This document shows, piece after piece, positions 1 to 9,276 of a stretch of DNA of 64,000 bases. The position numbers were made by a program, and so were the translations under genes. Source of the stretch: Morinoia aosen. Taxonomy: Eukaryota > Arthropoda > Malacostraca > Amphipoda > Talitridae. The notes beneath the pieces were generated by a model. That model was not told the origin of the DNA, searched no databases, and was given only the letters and a program-made list of their open reading frames with translations. Where the stretch lies: assembly GCA_030386875.1 (NCBI GenBank), contig CM059572.1:41147732-41211731 (forward strand). The letters are read 5' to 3'. The number at the start of each line of letters is the position of its first letter. Position 1 is the first letter of the stretch.

Positions 1-1084
1 TCGATTTTAGTTTGTCTACTTTTTTTGCGGGAGTCTCATAAATAGAACACCTGTTAAGGTGATGCTCACAACTGCTGCCATCCTCTCTGCACAAAATAGA
101 AATTTGGCCTCCAGCTTTCCTATCTACGGCAATTGCCGCCGACAAGGGACTCTTCGGTCCCGTAAGACTTCTGTGGCTGACGGAAATTTGCTTAAGGCGC
201 TGATAACGCTCTGTGGCATCAAATATATTAGCCTCTATTTGCGCTAGAGATGGCTTGCTAGTATTCGTAATCTGAATCAAATTATTCTGAAAAGATTCGT
301 TGAGAGCGTTCCAAAAGAAATATGCCAATATGGTATCGACATCGATGTTCAAATTTCTGAAAGACGAGACAATAGTTTTCATTTCACCAATGTAAATATA
401 CGGGTCATCATTCATGGCGAGTTTCATCTTCGACAGTTTCTCAATTGCGTTATATTTCTGTACGATGGTTGACGCAAAAGCTTTCTGCAAAAGTTCTTTT
501 GCAGTTTCGTAAGTTTGTTCAGAAATATCCAAAGAATTGAGCAAGACTCTAGGTGGGCCGGACACTTGATTACATAGGTACACAAACTTTTCGTAGGATG
601 TTAGATTATGCTTGCTAAAAATGGCTTCAAAATTATGAAGAAATTTTTCCAAACATTCAGTTTTAGAGTTGCTGAATCTAGGCAACGGCACCTCTGGTAA
701 TTTCAATTTCTGCGTCGCTAGTACCGTACCTGATTGAGTAAGAGGGCTCTCCAGCGGCTCGTTAGCACCAGTTGGTGTAGAGGTGGTCACGGAATGTAGA
801 AGGGACGCGCAAGTGAACAGCCGCTCCTCGTAAGCCTCCTGCTCCTCGGCTGCCGCTTGCAAGACCTCGTCGCTCGCACCATCCCGAATCAGAGCTTCGA
901 ACACAGTTTTGTCGAGCTCCCTCAGCTCCGCCTTGAACGAGTCCACCTTAGAAAGGTTAAGTCTACGCTCCTGCTGAGAAAAGCCCGGAGCTACAGCTGC
1001 AAGAGAGTTACACAATTTAGTTACACGTTGTCGTAAAAATCCCCTTGTTCTTTTAGCAACTTCAATATCCATTTTAGGAGGCAT
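1..1084 (-). CDS. BEL/Pao retrotransposon gag, N-terminal part (runs off left edge)
   Basis: The minus strand is open for 361 codons from an ATG at 1084-1082 to the window edge, with no stop. Gag forms the capsid-like particle of the retrotransposon. The segment KLKLPEVPLPRFSNSKTE near residue 120 followed by EKFLHNFEAIF is typical of BEL/Pao gag (DUF1759-like). Near the left edge LCREDGSSCEHHLNRC is followed by a YETPAKKVDKL stretch, placed like the Pao-type CCHC knuckle. The N-terminal 60 residues are basic, then acidic and predicted helical. The start was chosen because it is the first ATG after the putative primer-binding region and the frame is uninterrupted. Protease and reverse transcriptase would lie outside the window to the left. 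The open frame suggests a fairly young copy. Confidence 0.82.
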   Translation of the reverse strand, partial: MPPKMDIEVAKRTRGFLRQRVTKLCNSLAAVAPGFSQQERRLNLSKVDSFKAELRELDKTVFEALIRDGASDEVLQAAAEEQEAYEERLFTCASLLHSVTTSTPTGANEPLESPLTQSGTVLATQKLKLPEVPLPRFSNSKTECLEKFLHNFEAIFSKHNLTSYEKFVYLCNQVSGPPRVLLNSLDISEQTYETAKELLQKAFASTIVQKYNAIEKLSKMKLAMNDDPYIYIGEMKTIVSSFRNLNIDVDTILAYFFWNALNESFQNNLIQITNTSKPSLAQIEANIFDATERYQRLKQISVSHRSLTGPKSPLSAAIAVDRKAGGQISILCREDGSSCEHHLNRCSIYETPAKKVDKLKS

Positions 1085-1239
1085 TCTTCACAGACCCGCC
1101 TGAGAAAAGAAAGTTATAAGTCACGCGAGAAATCGATTCAAGCTAATGCACGTTTATAATTTAAATAGGTTATTAGGAAGAAGACCCTGCAGCCACCGCC
1201 GCCCGCTCGCCGACCAGCTACACTCCGACACCGACGCTG

Positions 1240-1257
1240 TCCCCATACTGGCCACCA
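1240..1257 (-). other. Primer-binding-like site of the BEL/Pao element
   Basis: On the minus strand this reads TGGTGGCCAGTATGGGGA. It starts with TGG (complement of a tRNA CCA end) and lies about 155 bp upstream of the gag ATG, next to the presumed 5' LTR end near 1260. The matching tRNA was not identified. The plus-strand gypsy-like element at 48314-48331 has a site differing at one position. Confidence 0.55.
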
Positions 1258-1260
1258 TTT

Positions 1261-1735
1261 AGAAAATTATTGAACGCGAGAAAATTTTCTGAACACGTCA
1301 ACAACAATTACCTCCCAATATTTGACATTAGGTACGGAAGAAATTACAGCGACATTAATGAAATTTTTATTTATTAACCAAGAGTCAAGTGCCACAGGTT
1401 GTCAGGCACGAAGATAATAAGATATGGAACAACAAAAATCGTTACAGCGTTGAATCCGGTTAATTAATAATAGAACGCAGGCAGGGGACGAATTCTTCAC
1501 AGAGAAGATTAGGCGTGAAGAACTTGACTCCCGAATGCCAGCAAACTGTAAGATGAAAAAAGGTACGTTGTCAAAGAACCTTCAGAGGATTATTCACGTA
1601 ATTTTAGTTATTCACGTAATTTTAGTTATTCACGTAATTTTAGTTATTCACGTAATTTTAGTTATTCACGTAATTTTAGTTATTCACGTAATTTTAGTTA
1701 TTCACGTAATTTTAGTTATTGCGGTAAATTAAGTA
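1261..1735 (-). repeat. Putative 5' LTR (U5/R side) of the BEL/Pao element; right boundary unresolved
   Basis: The sequence to the right of the primer-binding-like site should be the 5' LTR of the minus-strand element. Overlapping AATAAA-type signals occur on the minus strand around 1358-1370, about 100 bp before the presumed LTR end, which fits an R/U5 layout. No second LTR is in the window, so the other end cannot be fixed by comparison and may extend well beyond 1735. Confidence 0.4.
1588..1735. repeat. 18-bp tandem repeat, about 8 units
   Basis: The unit TTATTCACGTAATTTTAG repeats head to tail about seven times with almost no change, then decays to the right into TTATTGCGGTAAATTAAG and related (GTTATTAAGGTAAATTAA) units to about 1810. 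It may lie inside the putative LTR. A forward reading frame exists through it only because 18 is a multiple of 3. Confidence 0.85.
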
Positions 1736-1810
1736 ATTAAGGTAAATTAAGTTATTAAGGTGAATTAAGTTATTAAGGAAGTTATTAGGGTAAATTAGGT
1801 TATTAAGCAG

Positions 1811-4476
1811 GGGGGCTACGTCGCACTACATTAACCCAGCTCACGAGATGACATTCCGATAGCAATAAGCCGATGGGTCACAAACCTCTAGTGAGCCTCA
1901 GTGCCTGGCGTCAGAAGCATAGCCGGTCGGATGAGCAGGACTCGCAGCAGCATGCAGGGACGGGTGGAAGGTTTAGCCCTTCATACTGGACAGACGTGCA
2001 TGTACGAAGTTCAAGAACAGGGACCGCCGAACTCCCATCTTCTTCCCAGCGATCGAGCGGCGTCGATCTCGCAGGTTCCAATCACCGGGAAGCGATGTCC
2101 CGCGCCTTCAACCAGGGTTCCCCGAAGAATCTGAAGTTGCCACTCAAGAGAAGATTAGTGTATGGGAGTGTTGCTGGGTTGTGACTCGCTGTTCTTAGGA
2201 GGTGCTGTTTTACTATGATTCCTAATGTTGTATTCAGTATAAGGATGTGACCCAAAGCAGTTTACCACAGAAGTATCTCTCGCGATGCTAGGAAAGTGCG
2301 ACCAAATTTATTTAACTTATCGAAAACTAAATTGTACAAATAATGACGTCAAATTGTTTGAATGGTTTAAATTGTTAAATCATGCACCTTAACTTACAAC
2401 GAATTTAATTTTAGCGGACAATGTATGTACGTCTACAGAGATAATTTTATACACAGCTGTGAGCCTGTTGCAGTTCCTACTCAAGATCGGACCTCAACAT
2501 CAGCTCATCCTGAAGAGACCAATCTGCCAGCCACCCAATAAAGGCCAGACAATTAAAACCATATTTCTTTGTCCTTCTGATTGGTCCAGTCCGAGGTAAA
2601 ATTCTAGTGTTTGATTTTGATTAATAGACGCCAGAAATATTGCGTCCGAACCCCATCCTTAACTCCTTCTGAGTCTTGCAAACCAAAGAAAATCAATGCG
2701 CATTCCCACGCGCTGGTGACCCGCCTTTATCAAAGAATTCAAACCTGTCTAAAGTAAAACTTGAATTACGCCTATAGGCTAAAGATAACAGATTTCTCTC
2801 ACCAGCACACAGCCATTCACCTCCAATCCAATTGAATTACCCTCGTCATGCAAATTTTAAGGCAAAAATTTACATAAATTTTTGTATATTCATTCTAACA
2901 TCTATGCCGATCGTTTTCCCAGTCTAATCAATTTTGCAAATCTCAGCAATTGTCTAAAACACCTGTTTCATATACGACAAGAAAAATGGTTTATGGAAGA
3001 GGGATCATAATCATTTATACCTCCATTTTGTGGTCGTGATTTCTTTGCAAATGCAATGCAAACATCACAATGAAAACGATTTCTTTACCCATGAGGATGG
3101 AGTGGATGTGCTGTTTTAATCATTCGTTTCAGAAGAATTTGAAGTCAATAGGTACATTCTTTCAAAAGATACATGTGGGCGAACTTATGTATTGCATTAG
3201 TGGCAAGGAAAAGATCTGGAAAAGATTCGTTATGACTGCCGTTCCTTTATTCACACGTCAAATTAAATTAATTATTAAAAAACTCACATGTCTCTGTATG
3301 TGAATGAATATTTTTAACAATTTTTTTCTCTAAGTGATCTAGGCAAACACTTTTCGAACAGCACCCTTCAGAAAGAATAGAAACATAACCAGCAGCAAAG
3401 GGTTTTTTATTATAAGAGAGGATATGAAAATATTTTAAACAATAAAGATTTTACGAATGGGAATGAAAAAAAATCTGCTTTAATTCAGTTTTACGTTTAA
3501 AAATTTAACGTAGTAAGCAGTTACCGGATCATTTTTAGTAGGTAATAAATGATAGTAGCGTATGTAACATCTGTTCCTATGTTAAGATTTTTCACTTCTT
3601 TAGGGGTAAAACAGTGGATTCATTCATATGATTGTTATTTTCTTTAAACCAGCTGTAATTTGTGCAAAAATTCAATGGCATATTTATATTTACTCAAACA
3701 GCAGATCGGAGAGATGAATCACCTTTCCGTCTAGTTTACCTTTCTAGCATAAGTATTATCTTATCATTATTTTCTTGCTATTTATACCGTATTTCGAAGG
3801 CAACTTTGTCGTCTTTTCAATACCAATTCGTGTAAAAACTAAGCAGTCAGACATGACCTCAAATGGTCAGAGCTTCCAATTCCATCACTAAAAGTAGTGT
3901 TATGTGTGATAGGGAGCAGCTGATACGCGTTCCTTTTAATCTTTTAACATTATGGTTTCTTCAGGAATTCAATTTTTGATTAAAAAAAAGCACGTCTATA
4001 CTGCTTTGATATTAGTATACTAGTCTACTGAGGTATTAAGTGCGTTGTGATAACGATTGTTTTCTTCTTAGGCCCAATTTTATTCGATATGTGAGATGAT
4101 TCATGGTTATCTCGAAGTAAAAAACCTCTGTTGTGTTTTCAATTATAAGAATCTTGTCTATAATTTAACCAACTCATGATATAAAAAAATGAAATCTTGC
4201 ACTAAAAATTATAGAATTCTTTTAAAGCATGGTGCCTGGAAACATTAATATTGATTTAAAATGGGGTTATTGACATTAATTTAACTAACTTCTACAGTGA
4301 TTAAAGCATAAGAGATCAGAGTTTTCAAGACAAACATGTAGATAATTTTTGTTTTTCTCATTTTCAGAAGTCCATAAACAAACTTACACCAACCAGAAAT
4401 TGTCACAATATATAACAGATTATGTTGTCAGTGTAATAGTGGAGTTGAGGAAACAATTGAGCATTTTGTGCTGAAA
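1811..4476. other. Non-coding stretch, no recognised feature
   Basis: About 1830-2190 is relatively GC-rich with short unconvincing reading frames on both strands, and could still be LTR or flank. From 2200 to 4476 the DNA is AT-rich and I see no splice-bounded exons, RNA gene or clear repeat. Confidence 0.5.
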
Positions 4477-5013
4477 TGGGTAAATGTTGAGGACTTGACC
4501 ATAATCGATTTTCCACTCTTTGATCAATAAAGATTGTTGATGAGACCAAAATAAACAAGTTTTCTTCAATGCACTTTCCGGCGGATATAGGTATTTTAAA
4601 AGTTATGGCATTAAATGAGTTACCGTAACTCCAGTGTTTGAGGCGGGGAAAAATACACCGCGCGGTCCGACGTGAAAGTAAACAGGCGTTCCCGCGCGCC
4701 AACCAAGCCGACGAAGAGCAAACCCCCTATTACAAACGTAAAGAGGTTGGGTCGTGAGGGGTAGCAACAGTTCTTTTGGTGAAAACTATAAAACTAAAAG
4801 AACTGTGGCTACCCCTCACGACCCAACCTCTTTACGTTTGTAATAGGGTGAGGCACACTGGAGTTCCGGAAACTCATTTAACGCCATAACTTTTAAAATA
4901 CTAATTTCTGCCGGAAAGTGCATTGAAGAAAACTTGTTTATTTTGGTCTGATCAACAATCTTTGTTGATCAAAAAGTGGAAAATCGATTATGGTCAAGTC
5001 CTCAACATTTACC
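4477..5013. repeat. Foldback element 1: ~540-bp interrupted palindrome
   Basis: Positions 4477-4640 are the near reverse complement of 4855-5013: both contain the motif AATAAACAAGTTTTCTTC or its complement, and the ends read CATTTACCCTGAAATG and its complement. Inside, 4725-4775 pairs almost perfectly with 4797-4848 around a short AT-rich loop. Between the arms on the left side only is an ~80-bp GC-rich segment (4645-4724). There is no coding capacity, so this looks like a non-autonomous foldback or MITE-like element. Confidence 0.8.
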
Positions 5014-5514
5014 CTGAAATGTAGTAAGTATGAGCAAGAGAGAGAAAGTTTCATGAATGTGATGTTTGAGCAGGATGGAGAGAATTAGTGGTGTGCCAGA
5101 TGTGCTGTCACAGTGCTGAAGATGATTGCGGTATGAGCTGTCTTGCTGGATTGGATCAGGAGTGTAATTTGAGTATCATTGAAGCTATGAAAATGTTTCT
5201 TGTGCGTGCCTGGAGTAAGAGGCAGTGACTGGAATGAGCCAGTCAGGTAGAGTGGTCAGTAATGACCCAATATTCCTGGGGATGGTGTTTTGAAACTGGT
5301 TATCCCAGTGATGCCATCCAATGGCAGCTTGTGACAAGGATTGGTAGATCCTGAGTAGTTTAATGGACAAGTCTGGTACCAGGCGCTGAACTCTTCGTGT
5401 GAAAATTGTGGAGGGAATTGTAGGCCGTTACAAAGGCCCCGATGCTGTCGGCCCTCAATTTTAAGTTCAAGTTCATAGAGTGAGATGAAATTGTATAGGC
5501 CTATCCTTTGTAAA

Positions 5515-6120
5515 AATTATGGTAAATGTGTAGCGTTTGGGAGTGATTGATGTTCCAGTTTTTGGTGCCAATACATAGTTAATTAGATCAAAATAAACAA
5601 GTTTTCTTCTATGCACTTTCCGTTGGAAATGAGTATTTTACGAGTTGTAGGGTAAATGACTTACCGCCACTCTAGTGTTTGAAGCGGGAAGAAATTCATC
5701 AAGCGTACCCTATGGCAACACTACAATGGACTTCCCTTTTTGACGCGCTCTTATGATTGAGCGTATTCCCACCATCTAAGACAAAAGTCAACATATTGCT
5801 ATAACTTGTTATTTTTGGGTGATAATTTCTAATGTTTTATTAACTTAAAGATCCTAGAAGTGGGTTCAGGCTCCGCAGGATGAGCTAATGATAAATTACA
5901 AAGTGTTCAAAAGTACTCTAACAGCTCAATTGCGCAAGAAAATAAAATCTACCCCTCCAACTCGTAAAAAACTCACTTATTGCAAAAGTGGGTTAATGTA
6001 AAATAGCCAATTCCGATGTAGAGTGCATAGAAGAAAGCTTGTTTATTTTGATCTAATTAACTAGGTTTAGGCACCAAAAACTGGAAAATTGATTACTACC
6101 AAACACTACACATTTATCAA
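5515..6120. repeat. Foldback element 2: inverted arms of the same family
   Basis: Positions 5515-5640 (containing GTTCCAGTTTTTGGTGCC and ATTAGATCAAAATAAACAAG) reappear reverse-complemented at 6000-6115. The arm also continues rightward to 5740 (GTGTTTGAAGCGGGAAG), which pairs instead with 7385-7600. The region between 5760 and 6000 is unique and has no reading frame of note. Confidence 0.7.
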
Positions 6121-6178
6121 AACTACCTTTAGAGTCTAATTTGGTATTTGTGAAGAAGAGAACCATAATAGATTTTCT

Positions 6179-6930
6179 TCCAATTTTTGGGGTAAATATT
6201 GTGTTTAGGGGATCCAAGGAAATTAGGAATTTTATTCCAAAGAATCACTAAAGGAACCCATTTAAGAACGTTTTACTAGAATGACATTCTGCTTGCTGAT
6301 GCGTTATTTTTGAATTATTCAAATTAGAAGTTGGCTTTTGCACGACAAAGGAAACAAGGGCGCCAAGCGGAATTCAATTAATAACGGAAGCTAACTCCCT
6401 GTTACAAATGTAAACAGGTTGGGTCATGAGGGGGAGCCATAGTTCTTCTAGTGAAAATTATAAATAAAGGTTCTAACCCACCCATTAGGGTGACGTCCGT
6501 TTATATTAGCTCCAAGATGGCGGCCACCCAGTAGGGTTGCCGCCATCTTGGAGCTGATGTAAACACAATTGCAGACGTCATCCTAATGAGTGAGTTAGAA
6601 CCTTATATTTATAATTTTCACTAGAAGAAATGTGGCTCCCACTCACGACCTAACCTGTTTACGTTTGTAATAGGGGGCTCGCTTCCGTTATTAATTAAAT
6701 TCCGCTTGGCACGCTTGCTGCGTTGTTGGAACATCCTGTCCTATGGCGCGCAAAAGACAGTTCATGAACGACGCTCCTATAACTTCAAAGTTGAATAACT
6801 CAAAAATAACGCATCAGCAAGCAGGATGTGATTATTGTGACACGTTTTTAAATAGGTTCCTTTAGTGATTCTATGGAATGAAATTTTTAATTTCCTTAGA
6901 TCCCCTAAACTGAATATTGACCATTTTTGG
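6179..6930. repeat. Foldback element 3: ~750-bp palindrome with nested core
   Basis: The left arm 6179-6480 and right arm 6590-6930 are diverged reverse complements sharing GTTTAGGGGATC, AGAATCACTAAAGGAACC and the AGGTTGGGTCATGAGGG block that also forms the stem of foldback element 1. The core 6480-6590 is itself palindromic around about 6530, with CCAAGATGGCGGC facing GCCGCCATCTTGG. The arms differ at many positions, so this insertion is older than a perfect hairpin would suggest. Confidence 0.8.
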
Positions 6931-6939
6931 TGCTTTTAT

Positions 6940-7850
6940 ATTGGTAATTAGATCAAAATCAGCAATTTTTCTTCTATGCACGTTTCGTTGCAAATGAGTA
7001 TATATCAAGTTATAGCAGTAGGTTACTTACTGCAATTCTATTCAATAAAAGTGAAGGGTAGGACAATCATCGATTTTTCCAATTTCCAGTGCCTGAACAT
7101 AGTTAATTAGATATAAATAAACAATTTTTCTTCAGTGCTCTTTTGGGGGCAAATGAGTATTTAACAAGTGATGGCAGTAAGTTTAGTTTCGTCTTTGATG
7201 ACAAATGTGGTCGAATAAACAGCAACTCATCGATTTTTTAATTTTTGTTGCTTGAATCATGATAATAACATCGGAATAAACTAGTTTTCATCTAGACACT
7301 TTTGCGGTAAATGAGTATTTTACGAGTTAGAGCGGTAGGTTTAGTTTCGTCTTTGATAACGAGCAGGTCGAAAGCCAGACTCCATTGCAGTGTTGCCATA
7401 TCACGCGCTCAATGAATCACTTCCCGCTTCAAACACTGGAGTTGCGGTAACGAACTTACCGCTATAACTTGTTAAAAAACTCATTTGCCCCCAAAAGTGC
7501 ATAGAAGAAAAAATGTTTATTTTGGTCTAATTAACTATGTTTAGGCAGCGGAAATTGGAAAATCGATAATTGTTCAACGCTTCACAAATACCTTCTATTC
7601 TTTCAAGTGCGGAAAAAATCATTTTGAGTGGTGACTCAGATAGAATTTTGGTTCCAAGGGCTGTAATGCGCTTGAATGATTGTTAGGTTACAGTAAGTTC
7701 TGTTGTGTTTCTTAAGGTTAGGTTAGTTCAGTTACGTTACATCACTGCTATAACTTGTTAAATACTCATTTGCAACGGAAAGTGCATAAAAGAAAAGTTG
7801 TTTATTTTGATCTAATTACCATAATACATACAACAAAAATTAGAAAATTG
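6940..7850. repeat. Degenerate cluster of foldback-family monomers in both orientations
   Basis: At least four diverged copies of the same ~110-bp monomer occur: forward near 6945-7045, 7085-7190 and 7255-7350, reversed near 7440-7600 and 7740-7850. Diagnostic words are AATAAACAA(G/T)TTTTCTTC, GCACTTTT(C/G)G and AAATGAGTATTTTAC or their complements. The copies are too diverged for exact edges. Confidence 0.65.
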
Positions 7851-8144
7851 ATAAGTAGCTTCTCCTTGCCATTGCAAAAGTTTTATACTGCTAATTCAAG
7901 TGCAAGTCCTTGCAAATAATAATAAAGTGAATATGAATGTATAAATGCTTCTAATTTTTGTATTAATATTTTTATTTTGATACAAATTTTGTTTTAACAT
8001 TAGTTCATTTTTCAAATTTACTTAATTTTGAAGATATTGATTTGCATTAATATCTTCAAATTTCATAATGTTTGATTGAAAAATATCACTGCTGTTAAAA
8101 TATGCCTTCATTCCTGCAAATGTGAATTCAATACTCATTAAATT
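7851..8144. other. AT-rich spacer, no recognised feature
   Basis: AT-rich sequence with short local direct and inverted similarity only. No gene or defined repeat was seen. Confidence 0.5.
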
Positions 8145-8225
8145 AATAATAGTAGTAGTAGTAACACAGGTTTGCTAGCGCTTCAGTTATTCAAACTATA
8201 TCGCAGCAAAGGTCACATTATTTAA
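8145..8225 (-). repeat. ACT-tailed short element (SINE2-like), copy 1
   Basis: On the minus strand this has AACTGAAGCGCTAGCAAACC followed by a (TAC)n-type tail, matching copies at 23284-23410 and about 25350-25465. The 5' part is diverged. Confidence 0.6.
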
Positions 8226-8756
8226 TTTATAATAGTGCTGCTAAATTATGTATGTATCTTAGCAAAAATGCAATAGGTATTTGTGTGAAATAAACTAGCA
8301 AGAAAAAGATATTTACCATAGATTTTTCTAGTATAATATTTGTTGAATTTTGAAATTGCTCCTTTGTACTGTGTCCTTATTGCTTAGCTGCTGGATTATT
8401 TTATTTTAATTTCAATCTTGTCAACAAAGATAATTAAATCTAATGCTTTCTACCAGAGTAACCCAACTGCTGAGAGTAAGATATCTTCTTAATTAACACT
8501 ATTTTAGTCTCAAGGAACAAGCTTAGCAAGAATTAACTTATGATTTTTTGTTGAATTTTAGTTGTTTTGTGGTACTATTTTGATTACATAGAATATTTGT
8601 GATTATAATTTATGTAAATTCATATGTTGAGTAAGCATTGCATGGAAATTTCAAGCATATTATTTTCCAGCATTATATTTTTGAAATGCTGGTTCCCTTG
8701 CTTGGTAGGTCACAAGGTGTTTTATTTTTGATGGATATTAACTGTTTTGCTTAAAT

Positions 8757-8950
8757 ATTCCCTCAAGGAGATGTAACAATTGTATCTATGGGAATTACTG
8801 TTCCTAGGGCAAATGTGTAAGGTCCCAAGCTGGAGGTTTGTTGGGCCTTCCTTTTGTTGAATGGGAATTTTTGTTATGGACCATCTCTTTTCAGTTCAGC
8901 TATCCTGTTTTTCACCACCTTTTTGTGGTCCTGTTGCTCAAAATATCACA
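8757..8950 (+). repeat. SINE1 copy, diverged and 3'-incomplete
   Basis: Similar to the SINE1 5' half: CCCTCAAGG, then an AATTGTATCTATGGGAATTA block, then a GGTTTGTTGGGCCTTCC block and GGACCATCTCTTTTCAG. Several substitutions and loss of the 3' half mark it as old. Confidence 0.65.
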
Positions 8951-9225
8951 GTTAGATGCAGAAAGCAGAAGCTCATTTTGTAATTCTTCATGAGGCAGTG
9001 CAACAAACTTATAATCAATACCATTCTACATCATGTATCTGTTTTTTAATGCATCTTAGAATCTTAATACTTTTTAATTTTTCTGTTTATTAATTCTTTT
9101 GTGATTGAAGTGAACACAGTATCAAGCTGACAAGAAGGAATTAGTGCTTTTACTTGAGTTCAGCAGTCATAGGAGGTGCTGCATCTGTGGCTGCTCCATC
9201 ACCAGGAGTAGCTTTCAGGTCCACA

Positions 9226-9276
9226 ATGACTCACTGTGACCAGTGCTCTGCCAAGTTCACTCTCCTCAAAAGAAAG
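9226..9276 (+). CDS. RNF34: RNF34 exon 1 (first Cys pair of zinc finger)
   Basis: Encodes MTHCDQCSAKFTLLKRK and ends at AAG|GTGAGC, phase 0. The reading frame is open upstream to a stop at 9142-9144, so the exon may start further left (possible acceptor TTCAGCAG at about 9168) if translation begins in an upstream exon. Confidence 0.75.

Noticed and set aside
1873-2184. 103-codon plus-strand frame
   Set aside because: Overlapped by another frame, no splice support, low plausibility; probably LTR or flank.
2530-2660. Possible LTR end (AATAAA near CCACCCAATAAAGG)
   Set aside because: No matching second copy and no clear TG..CA boundary or primer site beside it.
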